From Streptomyces mangrovisoli (GTDB taxonomy: Bacteria; Actinomycetota; Actinomycetes; Streptomycetales; Streptomycetaceae), in the NCBI RefSeq assembly GCF_000974985.2, contig NZ_LAVA02000001.1, positions 101,671-165,670 of the forward strand: a DNA stretch of 64,000 bases, given 5' to 3'. The notes under the pieces were generated by a model that searched no databases, was not told where the DNA came from, and saw only the letters and a program-made list of their open reading frames with translations. Of this stretch, positions 25,244-32,830 are shown one piece after another. Position numbers and translations under genes: made by a program. Every line of letters starts with the position of its first letter. The first letter of the stretch is position 1.

Positions 25244-25341
25244 ACCCTAGAGGTCCGGCCCGCGGCCGTTCCGTCTGCCCCCCGACGCGACGGCCCGGCA
25301 GGACAGAGCCTGCCGCAGCGCGATAAACGAACGATGAACGC
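25244..25341 (-). promoter_or_regulatory. afsS promoter region with candidate AfsR/PhoP direct repeats
   Basis: The 219-bp gap between afsR and afsS contains, on the minus strand at 25341-25321, two GTTC-type units in tandem (GTTCATC then GTTCGTTTATC). They resemble the direct repeats bound by AfsR and PhoP upstream of afsS in S. coelicolor. A possible -10 (TAGGGT, 25249-25244) lies farther downstream than expected for a classical AfsR site, so the exact promoter is uncertain. Confidence 0.5.
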
Positions 25342-25368
25342 CACAGCCCGCGAGCCGCGTTGACGCCC

Positions 25369-28338
25369 TCAGGCCACAGCGGTCGGCTTCAGCAGGCCCC
25401 TGACCTCGTCGGCCTCCGGCGCGCCCAGCGTCGCGAAGATGTCCAGGGCCTCCGCCCAGCACACCCGCGCCCGGTCCAGCTGCCCGATGCCGTGCAGGGC
25501 GCGCCCGAGGACCGTCAGCACGTTGCCGCGCCGCCACTCCCCGCCGATCGCGCGCAGCAGCGTCAGCGCCAGCTCGGCGTTGGCCGCCGCCTGCGCCGGG
25601 CGCCGTGCCGTCAGGTGCAGTTCGGCGAGCCGGAACAGGGTCATGCCCTCCCACAGGCGCTGCCTGCTGTCCCGGAACACCCCGAGCGCCTGCTGGAGGC
25701 ACTCGGCGGCCTCGGCCAGCCGGCCGCTGCTGGTGAGCGCGAGGCCCAGCGCGTAGCGGCCGTTGGCGCCCTTGAGGTCGTGGCCCATGTCGTCGTACAT
25801 GCCGGTGCCCTGCCGGGCCAGCGCCACCGCGCTGTCGGTGCGGCCGGTCGCGAGCTGCACGCGGGAGAGGTTGCACAGCGCGCTCGCCTCGCCCGCCCGG
25901 TCCCCGAGCACCCTGAAGTGCTCGACGGCGCTGGTGAAATGGCCCTCGGCGTCCGGATAGCGGTTCTGGTACATCGCCACCGCCCCGGCGATGTTCGACG
26001 ACCAGCAGCCGGTGAGCGGATCGCCCGCCGACGTCGCCAGCTCGATGGCGCGTACGGCCTCCTCGCCCGCGACGTCGAACCGGCTGCCGGAGATGTGGTG
26101 CACGAACGCCAGCGCCATCCTCGCCCGCGCCTCGGAGCGGGCGTCCCCGGCGTCGCGGGCCGCGTCCCGCAGCCGCGCCGCGACCGCCTCGTACTCCTTG
26201 GAGTTGGCGCCCGACTCGGCGAGGTCGACCGCCGCCCACAGCACGTCGACGGCGCGCCGCAGGGTGCCCGGAGCCGCCGACTGGCGCACGCACGCCAGCA
26301 GCGAGACCGCCTCGGCGTAGAGCCAGTCCTGCGCCCGGTGCCGTTCGGAGAAGGCGAGGCCGGGGTGGGCCGGGCGCTCCAGGTGGTCCACCAGCCGGTC
26401 CTCGGGGCGCTCGATCAGGTAGACGCCCGCGACCGTGGACAGATAGAAGTCCAGCAGCCGCGACAGCGCCGCCTGCTGCCCGCTCGGCGGGTCCTCGTCG
26501 CGCTCCGCGCAGGAGCGCGCGTACAGCCGCACCAGGTCGTGGTAGCGGTAGCGGCCGGGCGCCGCCGACTCCACCAGCGAGGTGTCGACCAGGGCCTCCA
26601 GCAGCTCCTCGGTGTCGTCGGCCGGCAGGTCCAGCAGGGCGGCCGCGGCGGCGAGGGAGATGTCAGGTCCGTCCGCGAGACCCAGCAGCCGGAAGGCGCG
26701 CGCCTGGGCGGGCTCCAGCTGCCCGTAGCCGAGTTCGAAGGTGGCCTTCACGGCGAGGTCGCCCGCCTGGAGCTCGTCCAGGCGGCGCCGCTCGTCGGCG
26801 AGCTTCGCCGCCAGCACCGACACCGTCCAGGTGCGGCGCGCGGCCAGCCGGGAGGCGGCGATGCGGATGGCCAGCGGCAGGAACCCGCAGGCCGCGACCA
26901 CGTCGAGGGCGGCGGTGCGCTCCGCGCGCACCCGCTCCTCGCCGACGATCTTCGTGAACAGGGCCAGCGCCTCGTCCGGGGCCATCACGTCCAGGTCCAC
27001 CAGATGCGCCCCGGCGAGGTCGACCATCCGCACCCGGGAGGTCACCAGCGCCGCGCAGCCCTCGGTGCCCGGCAGCAGCGGCCGCACCTGGGCCGCGTCG
27101 CGCGCGTTGTCCAGCAGGACCAGGACGCGGCGCCCGTCGAGGACCGAGCGGTACAGCGCGGCCCGCTCCTGGAGCGAGTCGGGTATCGCGGAGTCGGCGG
27201 TGCCGAGGGCGCGCAGGAACGCGCCGAGCACCGTCTCCGGTTCCGCGGCCCGGGCGCCCGCGCCCTGGAGGTCGACGTAGAGCTGCCCGTCGGGGAAGGC
27301 GGTGCGCGCCCGGTGGGCCACGTGCACGGCGAGGGTCGTCTTGCCCACGCCGCCGATCCCGGCCAGCGCCGACACGGCCATCACCCGGCCGTCGCCCTCC
27401 GCCTCGGACGCCGACGCGAGCACCTCGCTCAGCTCGGCCACGAACGCCTCGCGCCCGGTGAAGTCGGGCACGGTGGCGGGCAGTTGCGCGGGGCGTACGA
27501 CGACCGGGGCCGGTTCGGCGACCGGCGCGGAGGGCTGCGCGAGCCCGGGGTCGGCGCGCAGGATGCGCTGCTGGAGCTCGCCGAGCCCCGGACGCGGGTC
27601 CACGCCCAGCTCCTCGGCGAGCAGCCGGCGGGTGTCGGCGTACACGGCGAGCGCCTCGGCCTGCCGGCCGCTGCGGTACAGCGCCAGCATCAGCAGCTCG
27701 CGCGGCCGTTCGCGCAGCGGATGCGCGGCGGTCAGCGCGGTCAGCTCCGAGACGGCCTCCGCGTGGCAGCCCTGTTCGAGGTCCATGTCCAGCCGGGATT
27801 CGAGGAGTTGCAGCCGCCACTCCTCCAGGCGGACCCGCTGCGCGTCCGCGTAGGGCCCCGGCACGCCCGCGAGCGGCTCCCCGTCCCACAGGGCCAGCGC
27901 GCGGTTCAGCGCGTCCCGGGCCCGGGTGAGGTCGCCCGCGCCCCGCGCCTTCTCGGCCTCCGCGGCCAGGTCCTGCGCCTCGGCCAGGTCCAGCACGCCG
28001 TCGCCGAGGCCGCGCACCGCGTAGCCGCCGGACTCGCTGACCAGCACGCCCGCGGCCAGCACCTTGCGCAGCCGGGACGCGTAGGTGCGGACCGCCGCGA
28101 GGGCCTGCGAGGGCGGTTCCGGGCCCCACAGGGCGTCGATCAGCTCGGCAGCGGTCGCGGTACGGCCCTCGCGCAGCAACAGGGCGGCGAGCAGCGCGCG
28201 TTGCTGCGGTGAGCCCATGGGCAGCGGCTCGCCGTCCCGCCAGGCGCGCACCGGGCCGAGCACGCCGAAGCGCAGCTGCGACGGCTCCTGAGCGGGACCG
28301 GGCCGCCACTGCTCCGGTACTCGCGGTCCACCGTCCAT
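25369..28338 (-). CDS. afsR: AfsR, SARP-family pleiotropic regulator with NB-ARC ATPase and TPR domains
   Basis: A 989-residue protein. Residues about 20-115 are the OmpR-like winged-helix DNA-binding domain (FGVLGPVRAWRDGEPLPMGS) and about 120-265 the bacterial transcriptional activation domain, together a SARP. Residues about 290-560 form an NB-ARC ATPase with Walker A GIGGVGKTT (327-335) and Walker B RVLVLLDN. The remainder is TPR repeats. AfsR is phosphorylated by AfsK, binds ATP, and activates afsS by recruiting RNA polymerase. ATG 28338 has AGGGGGGA upstream, and its length is close to the 993 residues of S. coelicolor AfsR. It is divergent from the amidohydrolase operon and ends 219 bp before afsS. 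Confidence 0.95.
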   Translation of the reverse strand: MDGGPRVPEQWRPGPAQEPSQLRFGVLGPVRAWRDGEPLPMGSPQQRALLAALLLREGRTATAAELIDALWGPEPPSQALAAVRTYASRLRKVLAAGVLVSESGGYAVRGLGDGVLDLAEAQDLAAEAEKARGAGDLTRARDALNRALALWDGEPLAGVPGPYADAQRVRLEEWRLQLLESRLDMDLEQGCHAEAVSELTALTAAHPLRERPRELLMLALYRSGRQAEALAVYADTRRLLAEELGVDPRPGLGELQQRILRADPGLAQPSAPVAEPAPVVVRPAQLPATVPDFTGREAFVAELSEVLASASEAEGDGRVMAVSALAGIGGVGKTTLAVHVAHRARTAFPDGQLYVDLQGAGARAAEPETVLGAFLRALGTADSAIPDSLQERAALYRSVLDGRRVLVLLDNARDAAQVRPLLPGTEGCAALVTSRVRMVDLAGAHLVDLDVMAPDEALALFTKIVGEERVRAERTAALDVVAACGFLPLAIRIAASRLAARRTWTVSVLAAKLADERRRLDELQAGDLAVKATFELGYGQLEPAQARAFRLLGLADGPDISLAAAAALLDLPADDTEELLEALVDTSLVESAAPGRYRYHDLVRLYARSCAERDEDPPSGQQAALSRLLDFYLSTVAGVYLIERPEDRLVDHLERPAHPGLAFSERHRAQDWLYAEAVSLLACVRQSAAPGTLRRAVDVLWAAVDLAESGANSKEYEAVAARLRDAARDAGDARSEARARMALAFVHHISGSRFDVAGEEAVRAIELATSAGDPLTGCWSSNIAGAVAMYQNRYPDAEGHFTSAVEHFRVLGDRAGEASALCNLSRVQLATGRTDSAVALARQGTGMYDDMGHDLKGANGRYALGLALTSSGRLAEAAECLQQALGVFRDSRQRLWEGMTLFRLAELHLTARRPAQAAANAELALTLLRAIGGEWRRGNVLTVLGRALHGIGQLDRARVCWAEALDIFATLGAPEADEVRGLLKPTAVA

Positions 28339-28499
28339 CGCCGTCCCCCCTGGGCCCACTGCGTCGGACGCAAGTCTGCCTTGTTCTCCTGTGATGCGTC
28401 AGCCGTGCGAGACGCCGATCACAGGTCGGCGCACGGGCGTCCACGAACCCCTCACACCCCGCGCCCGTGATCGGGGGCGGAGAGTGGGCGGCAGCGTAG

Positions 28500-28514
28500 C
28501 TGACGGGTCGTCAG
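28500..28514. promoter_or_regulatory. Operator copy 8 (CTGAC-N5-GTCAG)
   Basis: CTGACGGGTCGTCAG is an exact copy, 22 bp upstream of the amidohydrolase start. It lies in the 197-bp gap between the divergent afsR and amidohydrolase genes and could in principle influence both. Confidence 0.75.
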
Positions 28515-28535
28515 ATCGGCGCTACGGTGAGCGCC

Positions 28536-29771
28536 ATGGACACCCACGAGAGTCACATCCCCCTGATCATCTCGGTGGACGACCACACCGTCGAACCGGC
28601 CGGCGTATGGCAGGACCGGCTGCCGAAGAAGCATCTCGACGCGGCCCCCCGGATCGTGCGGGCGCCGCTGAAGGAGATGTCGTTCCTCGGCGGCCGCTTC
28701 AAGCCCGTGATGGGCGCGCCGGGCGACGAGGGCCCGGTCGGCGACTGGTGGATCTACGAGGACCTGCGCCGCCCGCTGACCCGCCTGGACACCGCCGTCG
28801 GCTACAGCAGGGACGAGATCAGGCTGGAGGTCATCACCTACGAGCAGATGCGCCCCGGCTCCTACGACGTGGAGCGGCGCCTCGCCGACATGGACGTCAA
28901 CCACGTCCAGTCCGCCGTCTGCTTCCCCACCTTCCCGCGCTTCTGCGGCCAGACCTTCACCGAGGCGGGGGACCGCGAACTCGCCCTGCTGTGCGTGCGC
29001 GCGTACAACGACTGGATGGTGGAGGAGTGGTGCGGGCCCGCCGCCGGGGGCCGCCTGATCCCGCTCACCCTCATCCCCCTGTGGGACGCCGAACTGGCCG
29101 CGCAGGAGGTCCGCCGCAACGCCGAACGCGGGGTGCGCGCCGTCGCGTTCTCCGAGATACCCCCGCACCTCGGCCTGCCCTCCGTGCACACCGACGCCTG
29201 GGACCCCTTCCTCGCCGCGTGCGCGGAGACCGGCACGGTCGTCGCCATGCACATCGGCTCCAGCAGCCGGATGCCGTCCACCTCCGCCGACGCCCCGCCC
29301 GCCGTCGGCTCCACCATCACCTTCGCCAACTGCTGCTTCTCGATGGTCGACTGGCTGATGAGCGGCAAGTTCGAGCAGTTCCCCGGCCTGAAGGTGATGT
29401 ACGCCGAGGGCCAGATCGGCTGGATCCCCTACATCCTCGAACGCGCCGACGTGGTCTGGGAGGAGAACCGCGGCTGGGGCGGCGTCGCCGACAAGGTGCA
29501 CCGGCCGCCGTCCGAGACCTTCCCCGGCCATGTGTACGGCTGCTTCTTCGACGACGCCTTCGGGCTGCGCAACCTGGACTCCATCGGCGTCGGCAACGTC
29601 CTGTACGAGACCGACTACCCGCACTCCGACTCCACCTGGCCGAAGTCCCGCGAGGTCGCCGAGGCCCAGATGGGCCACCTCGCGCCGGACGTCGTCGAGC
29701 GGATCGTGCGCGGCAACGCCATCGACCTGCTCGGCCTCACCGCCGACGGACTGTGGCGGGGCCCGAAGTGA
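28536..29771 (+). CDS. Amidohydrolase family protein (Amidohydro_2/ACMSD-like)
   Basis: A 411-residue TIM-barrel metal-dependent hydrolase of the amidohydrolase_2 type. The N-terminal metal motif is SVDDHTVEP (about residue 12), a variant of the usual DxHxH. Later barrel segments include VVAMHIGSSSRMPS (about 238), KVMYAEGQIGWIPYIL (about 285) and NVLYETDYPHSDSTWP (about 355), the last carrying the conserved aspartate. Members hydrolyse or decarboxylate small carboxylated compounds. The ATG at 28536 was preferred over GTG 28527 because GGTGAG precedes it. It is first in an operon with an LLM oxidoreductase (4-nt overlap) and an SDR, under an exact operator copy. Confidence 0.86.
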   Translation: MDTHESHIPLIISVDDHTVEPAGVWQDRLPKKHLDAAPRIVRAPLKEMSFLGGRFKPVMGAPGDEGPVGDWWIYEDLRRPLTRLDTAVGYSRDEIRLEVITYEQMRPGSYDVERRLADMDVNHVQSAVCFPTFPRFCGQTFTEAGDRELALLCVRAYNDWMVEEWCGPAAGGRLIPLTLIPLWDAELAAQEVRRNAERGVRAVAFSEIPPHLGLPSVHTDAWDPFLAACAETGTVVAMHIGSSSRMPSTSADAPPAVGSTITFANCCFSMVDWLMSGKFEQFPGLKVMYAEGQIGWIPYILERADVVWEENRGWGGVADKVHRPPSETFPGHVYGCFFDDAFGLRNLDSIGVGNVLYETDYPHSDSTWPKSREVAEAQMGHLAPDVVERIVRGNAIDLLGLTADGLWRGPK

Positions 29772-30688
29772 GTCTCTCCTACGGCATCCAGCTGCCCGTG
29801 CAGTCCCAGAGCACGCTCTACGCCGAGCCCTGGGAGGCCGCGGCCGGCGCGGACGACCTCGTGGAGATCGCCCGCGCCGCCGACCGGGCCGGCTTCGCCT
29901 ACCTGGCGGCCTGCGACCACGTCGGCGTCCCGCGCCGCCTCGCCTCCGCGATGAGCACCGTCTGGTACGACCCCGTCGCCACCCTCGCCTTCCTCGCGGG
30001 CGTCACCCGTCGCGCCCGGCTGCTCAGCCATGTCGCGGTCGTCGGCCTGCGCCACCCGCTGCTCACCGCCAAGAGCTACGCCACCCTCGACCACCTCAGC
30101 GGCGGCCGGCTCGTCCTCGGGGTGGGCGCAGGGCACGTGCGGGAGGAGTTCGAGGCGCTCGGCACCGACTTCGACCGGCGCGGGGCCGTCCTCGACGAGT
30201 CGATCGACGCGCTGCGGGCCGCCCTCGGCAGCGAGGAGTTCCCCGAACACCACGGCAAGTACTACGACTTCGCCGGCCTCGGCCAGCGCCCCCGGCCCAC
30301 CCAGGAACGCGTGCCGGTCTGGGTGGGCGGCTCCTCGCCCGCCGCGGTGCGACGGGCCGCGCTGCGCGGCGACGGCTGGCTGCCGCAGGGGGACCCGCGC
30401 GAGCGGCTGCCCGGCCAGATCGAGAAGCTGCTGCGGCTGCGCGCCGAGGCCGGCGTCGAGGCGCCGTTCACCGTCGGCGCGATCACCGAGCCGCTCTACG
30501 TCGGCCGCCCCGGCTGGGAGGTCGGCCGCCGCACCCTCAGCGGCGCCCCCGCGGCCCTCGCCGAGTCGCTGCGCGCCTACCGCGCCATGGGCGTCCACCA
30601 GATCCAGGTGCGCTTCCGCAGCCGCGGCCGCACCGAACTCCTCGACCAGATCGCCGCGTTCGCCGCCGACGTGGCCCCCGACCTCTGA
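29768..30688 (+). CDS. LLM-class F420-dependent oxidoreductase
   Basis: A 306-residue luciferase-like TIM barrel. Motifs include GFAYLAACDHVGVPRRL (about residue 45), TAKSYATLDHLSGGRLVLGV (about 100) and VPVWVGGSSPAAVRRAALRG (about 182), characteristic of the F420-dependent actinobacterial subgroup rather than of FMN luciferases. It would oxidise or reduce a substrate with F420. The GTG start overlaps the stop of the amidohydrolase gene and the SDR gene follows ten bases after its stop, so the three are one transcript under the operator at 28500. The cofactor assignment is by family resemblance. Confidence 0.88.
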   Translation: MSLSYGIQLPVQSQSTLYAEPWEAAAGADDLVEIARAADRAGFAYLAACDHVGVPRRLASAMSTVWYDPVATLAFLAGVTRRARLLSHVAVVGLRHPLLTAKSYATLDHLSGGRLVLGVGAGHVREEFEALGTDFDRRGAVLDESIDALRAALGSEEFPEHHGKYYDFAGLGQRPRPTQERVPVWVGGSSPAAVRRAALRGDGWLPQGDPRERLPGQIEKLLRLRAEAGVEAPFTVGAITEPLYVGRPGWEVGRRTLSGAPAALAESLRAYRAMGVHQIQVRFRSRGRTELLDQIAAFAADVAPDL

Positions 30689-30698
30689 AGGAGCAGGC

Positions 30699-31469
30699 AT
30701 GGGCAAGCTGGACGGACGCGTCGTGATCGTCACCGGCGCGGCGCGCGGGCAGGGTGAGCAGGAGGCCCGGCTGTTCCGCGCGGAGGGCGCCGAGGTCGTG
30801 CTGACCGACGTCCTCGACGAGCAGGGCGAGGCCCTCGCCCGCGAACTCGGCGCCCGCTACGTCCACCTGGACGTCGGCGACGAGACCGACTGGAAGGCCG
30901 CCGCGCGCACCGCGAAGGACACGTACGGCCATCTCGACGGACTGGTCAACAACGCGGGCATCCTGCGCTTCAACGCCCTGGTGGACACCCCGCTGGAGGA
31001 GTTCATGCAGGTCGTCCGGGTCAACCAGGTCGGCTGCTTCCTCGGGATCAGGACGGTCGCCCCGCTCCTGGAGGACGGTTCCACCATCGTCAACACCGCC
31101 TCCTACACGGCGGTCACCGGGATGGCGGCGGTGGGCGCGTACGCGGCGACCAAGCACGCCATCCTCGGGCTGACCCGGGTGGCCGCGCTGGAACTCGCCC
31201 ACCGGCGCATCCGGGTCAACGCGGTCTGCCCCGGAGCCGTCGACACCGCGATGTCCAACCCGGCGCAGCTGGACCCCGGCGCGGACGCCGAGGAGACCTC
31301 CCGCGCCCTGGACGAGCTGTACCGCAAGCTCGTGCCGCTCGGCCGGATCGGCCGGCCCGACGAGGTGGCCCGGCTCGCGCTGTTCCTCACCGGTGAGGAC
31401 TCCGCCTACATCACCGGCCAGCCGTTCGTGATCGACGGCGGGTGGCTGGCGGGGGTCAGCGTCATCTGA
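30699..31469 (+). CDS. SDR family oxidoreductase (hydroxysteroid dehydrogenase-like)
   Basis: A 256-residue classical short-chain dehydrogenase: NAD(P) motif VTGAARGQGEQEARLF (residues 11-26), acidic D35 area VLTDVLDEQG favouring NAD, NNAGIL (about 84), and the catalytic S-Y-K set with YAATK (about 150). DGGW near the C-terminus is typical. The closest pattern I recognise is the 3-alpha,20-beta-hydroxysteroid dehydrogenase group described from Streptomyces. It oxidises or reduces a hydroxyl group on an alicyclic substrate; steroid use is not proven. AAGGAG lies eight bases upstream. It is third in the amidohydrolase-LLM-SDR operon. Its stop codon is inside the next operator copy. Confidence 0.88.
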   Translation: MGKLDGRVVIVTGAARGQGEQEARLFRAEGAEVVLTDVLDEQGEALARELGARYVHLDVGDETDWKAAARTAKDTYGHLDGLVNNAGILRFNALVDTPLEEFMQVVRVNQVGCFLGIRTVAPLLEDGSTIVNTASYTAVTGMAAVGAYAATKHAILGLTRVAALELAHRRIRVNAVCPGAVDTAMSNPAQLDPGADAEETSRALDELYRKLVPLGRIGRPDEVARLALFLTGEDSAYITGQPFVIDGGWLAGVSVI

Positions 31470-31480
31470 CAGTCCGTCAG
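31466..31480. promoter_or_regulatory. Operator copy 9 (CTGAC-N5-GTCAG)
   Basis: CTGACAGTCCGTCAG is an exact copy that includes the TGA stop of the SDR gene (31467-31469) and precedes the -35 of the next promoter by three bases. Confidence 0.75.
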
Positions 31481-31483
31481 CTA

Positions 31484-31512
31484 TTGACGCTGCATGCGGC
31501 CGCTGCCACAGT
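31484..31512 (+). promoter_or_regulatory. Promoter flanked by two operators
   Basis: TTGACG (31484-31489), a 17-base spacer and CACAGT (31507-31512) form a plausible housekeeping-type promoter for the LLM gene at 31579. Operator copy 9 abuts its -35 and copy 10 begins 14 bases past the -10, so bound repressor would trap or exclude polymerase. Confidence 0.6.
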
Positions 31513-31526
31513 CGGCCCAACGAGAT

Positions 31527-31541
31527 CTGACGATACGTCAG
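31527..31541. promoter_or_regulatory. Operator copy 10 (CTGAC-N5-GTCAG)
   Basis: CTGACGATACGTCAG is an exact copy. The symmetry extends outward (ATCTGACG and CGTCAGAT), giving a 19-bp inverted repeat, the longest of the set. It lies 37 bp upstream of the LLM start. Confidence 0.78.
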
Positions 31542-31578
31542 ATGCCGAGTGCATCAGAACCGGGGACGGTGAACCTCC

Positions 31579-32703
31579 GTGGAATTCGGGCTCTTTGTAC
31601 AGGGATACGTAGGCAAGCGCGCCGAGACCGACCCGCTGGCCGAACACAAGGCGCTGATGGAGGAGACCGAGTACGTCATCGAGGCGGACCGCTCCGGCTT
31701 CAAGTACGCCTGGGCGTCCGAGCACCACTTCCTGGAGGAGTACTCCCACCTCTCCGCCAACGACGTCTACCTCGGCTACCTCGCGCACGCCACCGAGCGC
31801 ATCCACCTCGGCTCAGGGATCTTCAACCCGCTGGCCCAGGTCAACCACCCGGTCAAGGTCGCCGAGAAGGTCGCCATGCTCGACCACCTCACCGGCAACC
31901 GCTTCGAGTTCGGCAGCGGGCGCGGCGCCGGCTCGCACGAGATCCTCGGCTTCCTCCCCGGCATCACCGACATGAACCACACCAAGGAGATCTGGGAGGA
32001 GACGATCGCCGAGTTCCCCAAGATGTGGCTCCAGGACGAGTACGAGGGCTTCCAGGGCAAGCACTGGCAGCTGCCCCCGCGCAAGATCCTGCCCAAGCCC
32101 TTCGGGAAGTCGCACCCGGCGATGTGGTACGCGGCCGGCTCCCCGCCCTCGTACGCGATGGCCGCCCGCAAGGGACTCGGCGTGCTCGGCTTCTCCATCC
32201 AGAAGGTCTCCGACATGGAGTGGGTGCTGGAGCAGTACAAGACGGCGATCGTGGACGCCGAACCGGTCGGCGACTTCGTCAACGACAACGTCATGGTCAC
32301 CACGACCGCGATCTGCGCGCCCACGCACGCCGAGGCGATCGACATCGCGGTGCGCGGGGGACTGCACTACCTGCCCTCGCTGGTCTTCCGCTACCACGAC
32401 ACGTTTCCTCGTCCCGAGGGGTTTCCGGTGTGGCCGGAGACGCTGCCGGAGTACAACGCCGAGTTCGTCGAGCTGCTCATCGAGGAGGAACTCCTCATCT
32501 GCGGCGATCCGGACGAGGTGCTGCGGCAGTGCAAGCGGTGGGAGCAGGCGGGGGCGGATCAGCTGAGCTTCGGGTTGCCGGTGGGGGTTCCCAAGTCGGA
32601 GACCCTGCAGACGATTCGGCTGATCGGGGAGCACGTGATTCCGAAGATCGACACGGATCCCGTCCACCGGACGTCGCGGTTCCGGGCAGGGGCAGGGTCC
32701 TGA
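31579..32703 (+). CDS. LLM-class flavin-dependent oxidoreductase (bacterial luciferase-like)
   Basis: A 374-residue TIM-barrel protein. Motifs are EFGLFVQGYVGKRAETDPLA (N-terminus), FKYAWASEHHFLEEYSHL (about residue 45), VAEKVAMLDHLTGNRFEFGS (about 95) and GRGAGSHEILGF (about 115). The ASEHHF segment is typical of bacterial luciferase and related two-component monooxygenases, which need reduced flavin from a partner; the flavin reductase at 2233-2850, under the same operator type, could supply it. The start is GTG 31579 in a GGTGAACCTCC context. Its promoter is sandwiched between two operators. It is followed after 127 bp by an amidohydrolase on the same strand. Confidence 0.87.
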   Translation: MEFGLFVQGYVGKRAETDPLAEHKALMEETEYVIEADRSGFKYAWASEHHFLEEYSHLSANDVYLGYLAHATERIHLGSGIFNPLAQVNHPVKVAEKVAMLDHLTGNRFEFGSGRGAGSHEILGFLPGITDMNHTKEIWEETIAEFPKMWLQDEYEGFQGKHWQLPPRKILPKPFGKSHPAMWYAAGSPPSYAMAARKGLGVLGFSIQKVSDMEWVLEQYKTAIVDAEPVGDFVNDNVMVTTTAICAPTHAEAIDIAVRGGLHYLPSLVFRYHDTFPRPEGFPVWPETLPEYNAEFVELLIEEELLICGDPDEVLRQCKRWEQAGADQLSFGLPVGVPKSETLQTIRLIGEHVIPKIDTDPVHRTSRFRAGAGS

Positions 32704-32714
32704 TCGCCGTCGCG

Positions 32715-32784
32715 GGGTGCGGGTGTGTGGGGGCTGGTCGCGCCCGCGCGGCGGAGCCGCATGTCGAAACCGCCCCGCGCCCCT
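32715..32784. repeat. Copy 1 of a 70-bp Streptomyces intergenic element
   Basis: The stretch contains GGTCGCGCCCGCGCGGC and GGAGCCGCATGTCGA and ends in CCCCGCGCCCCT. Read on the minus strand it aligns with 38468-38537 over most of its length. It occupies the gap between the LLM gene and the amidohydrolase gene. The core GCGGCGGAGCCGC is self-complementary, so it can form a hairpin in RNA. Confidence 0.75.
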
Positions 32785-32830
32785 GAAAAGCAGGTCGGCC
32801 ACCGCATCGCAGGTTGAGGAGACCAGGGTC

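Noticed and set aside
28391..29767. Upstream extension of the LLM gene frame
   Set aside because: That stretch is antiphase to the amidohydrolase gene, whose stop overlaps the LLM GTG start; the extension has no family similarity.
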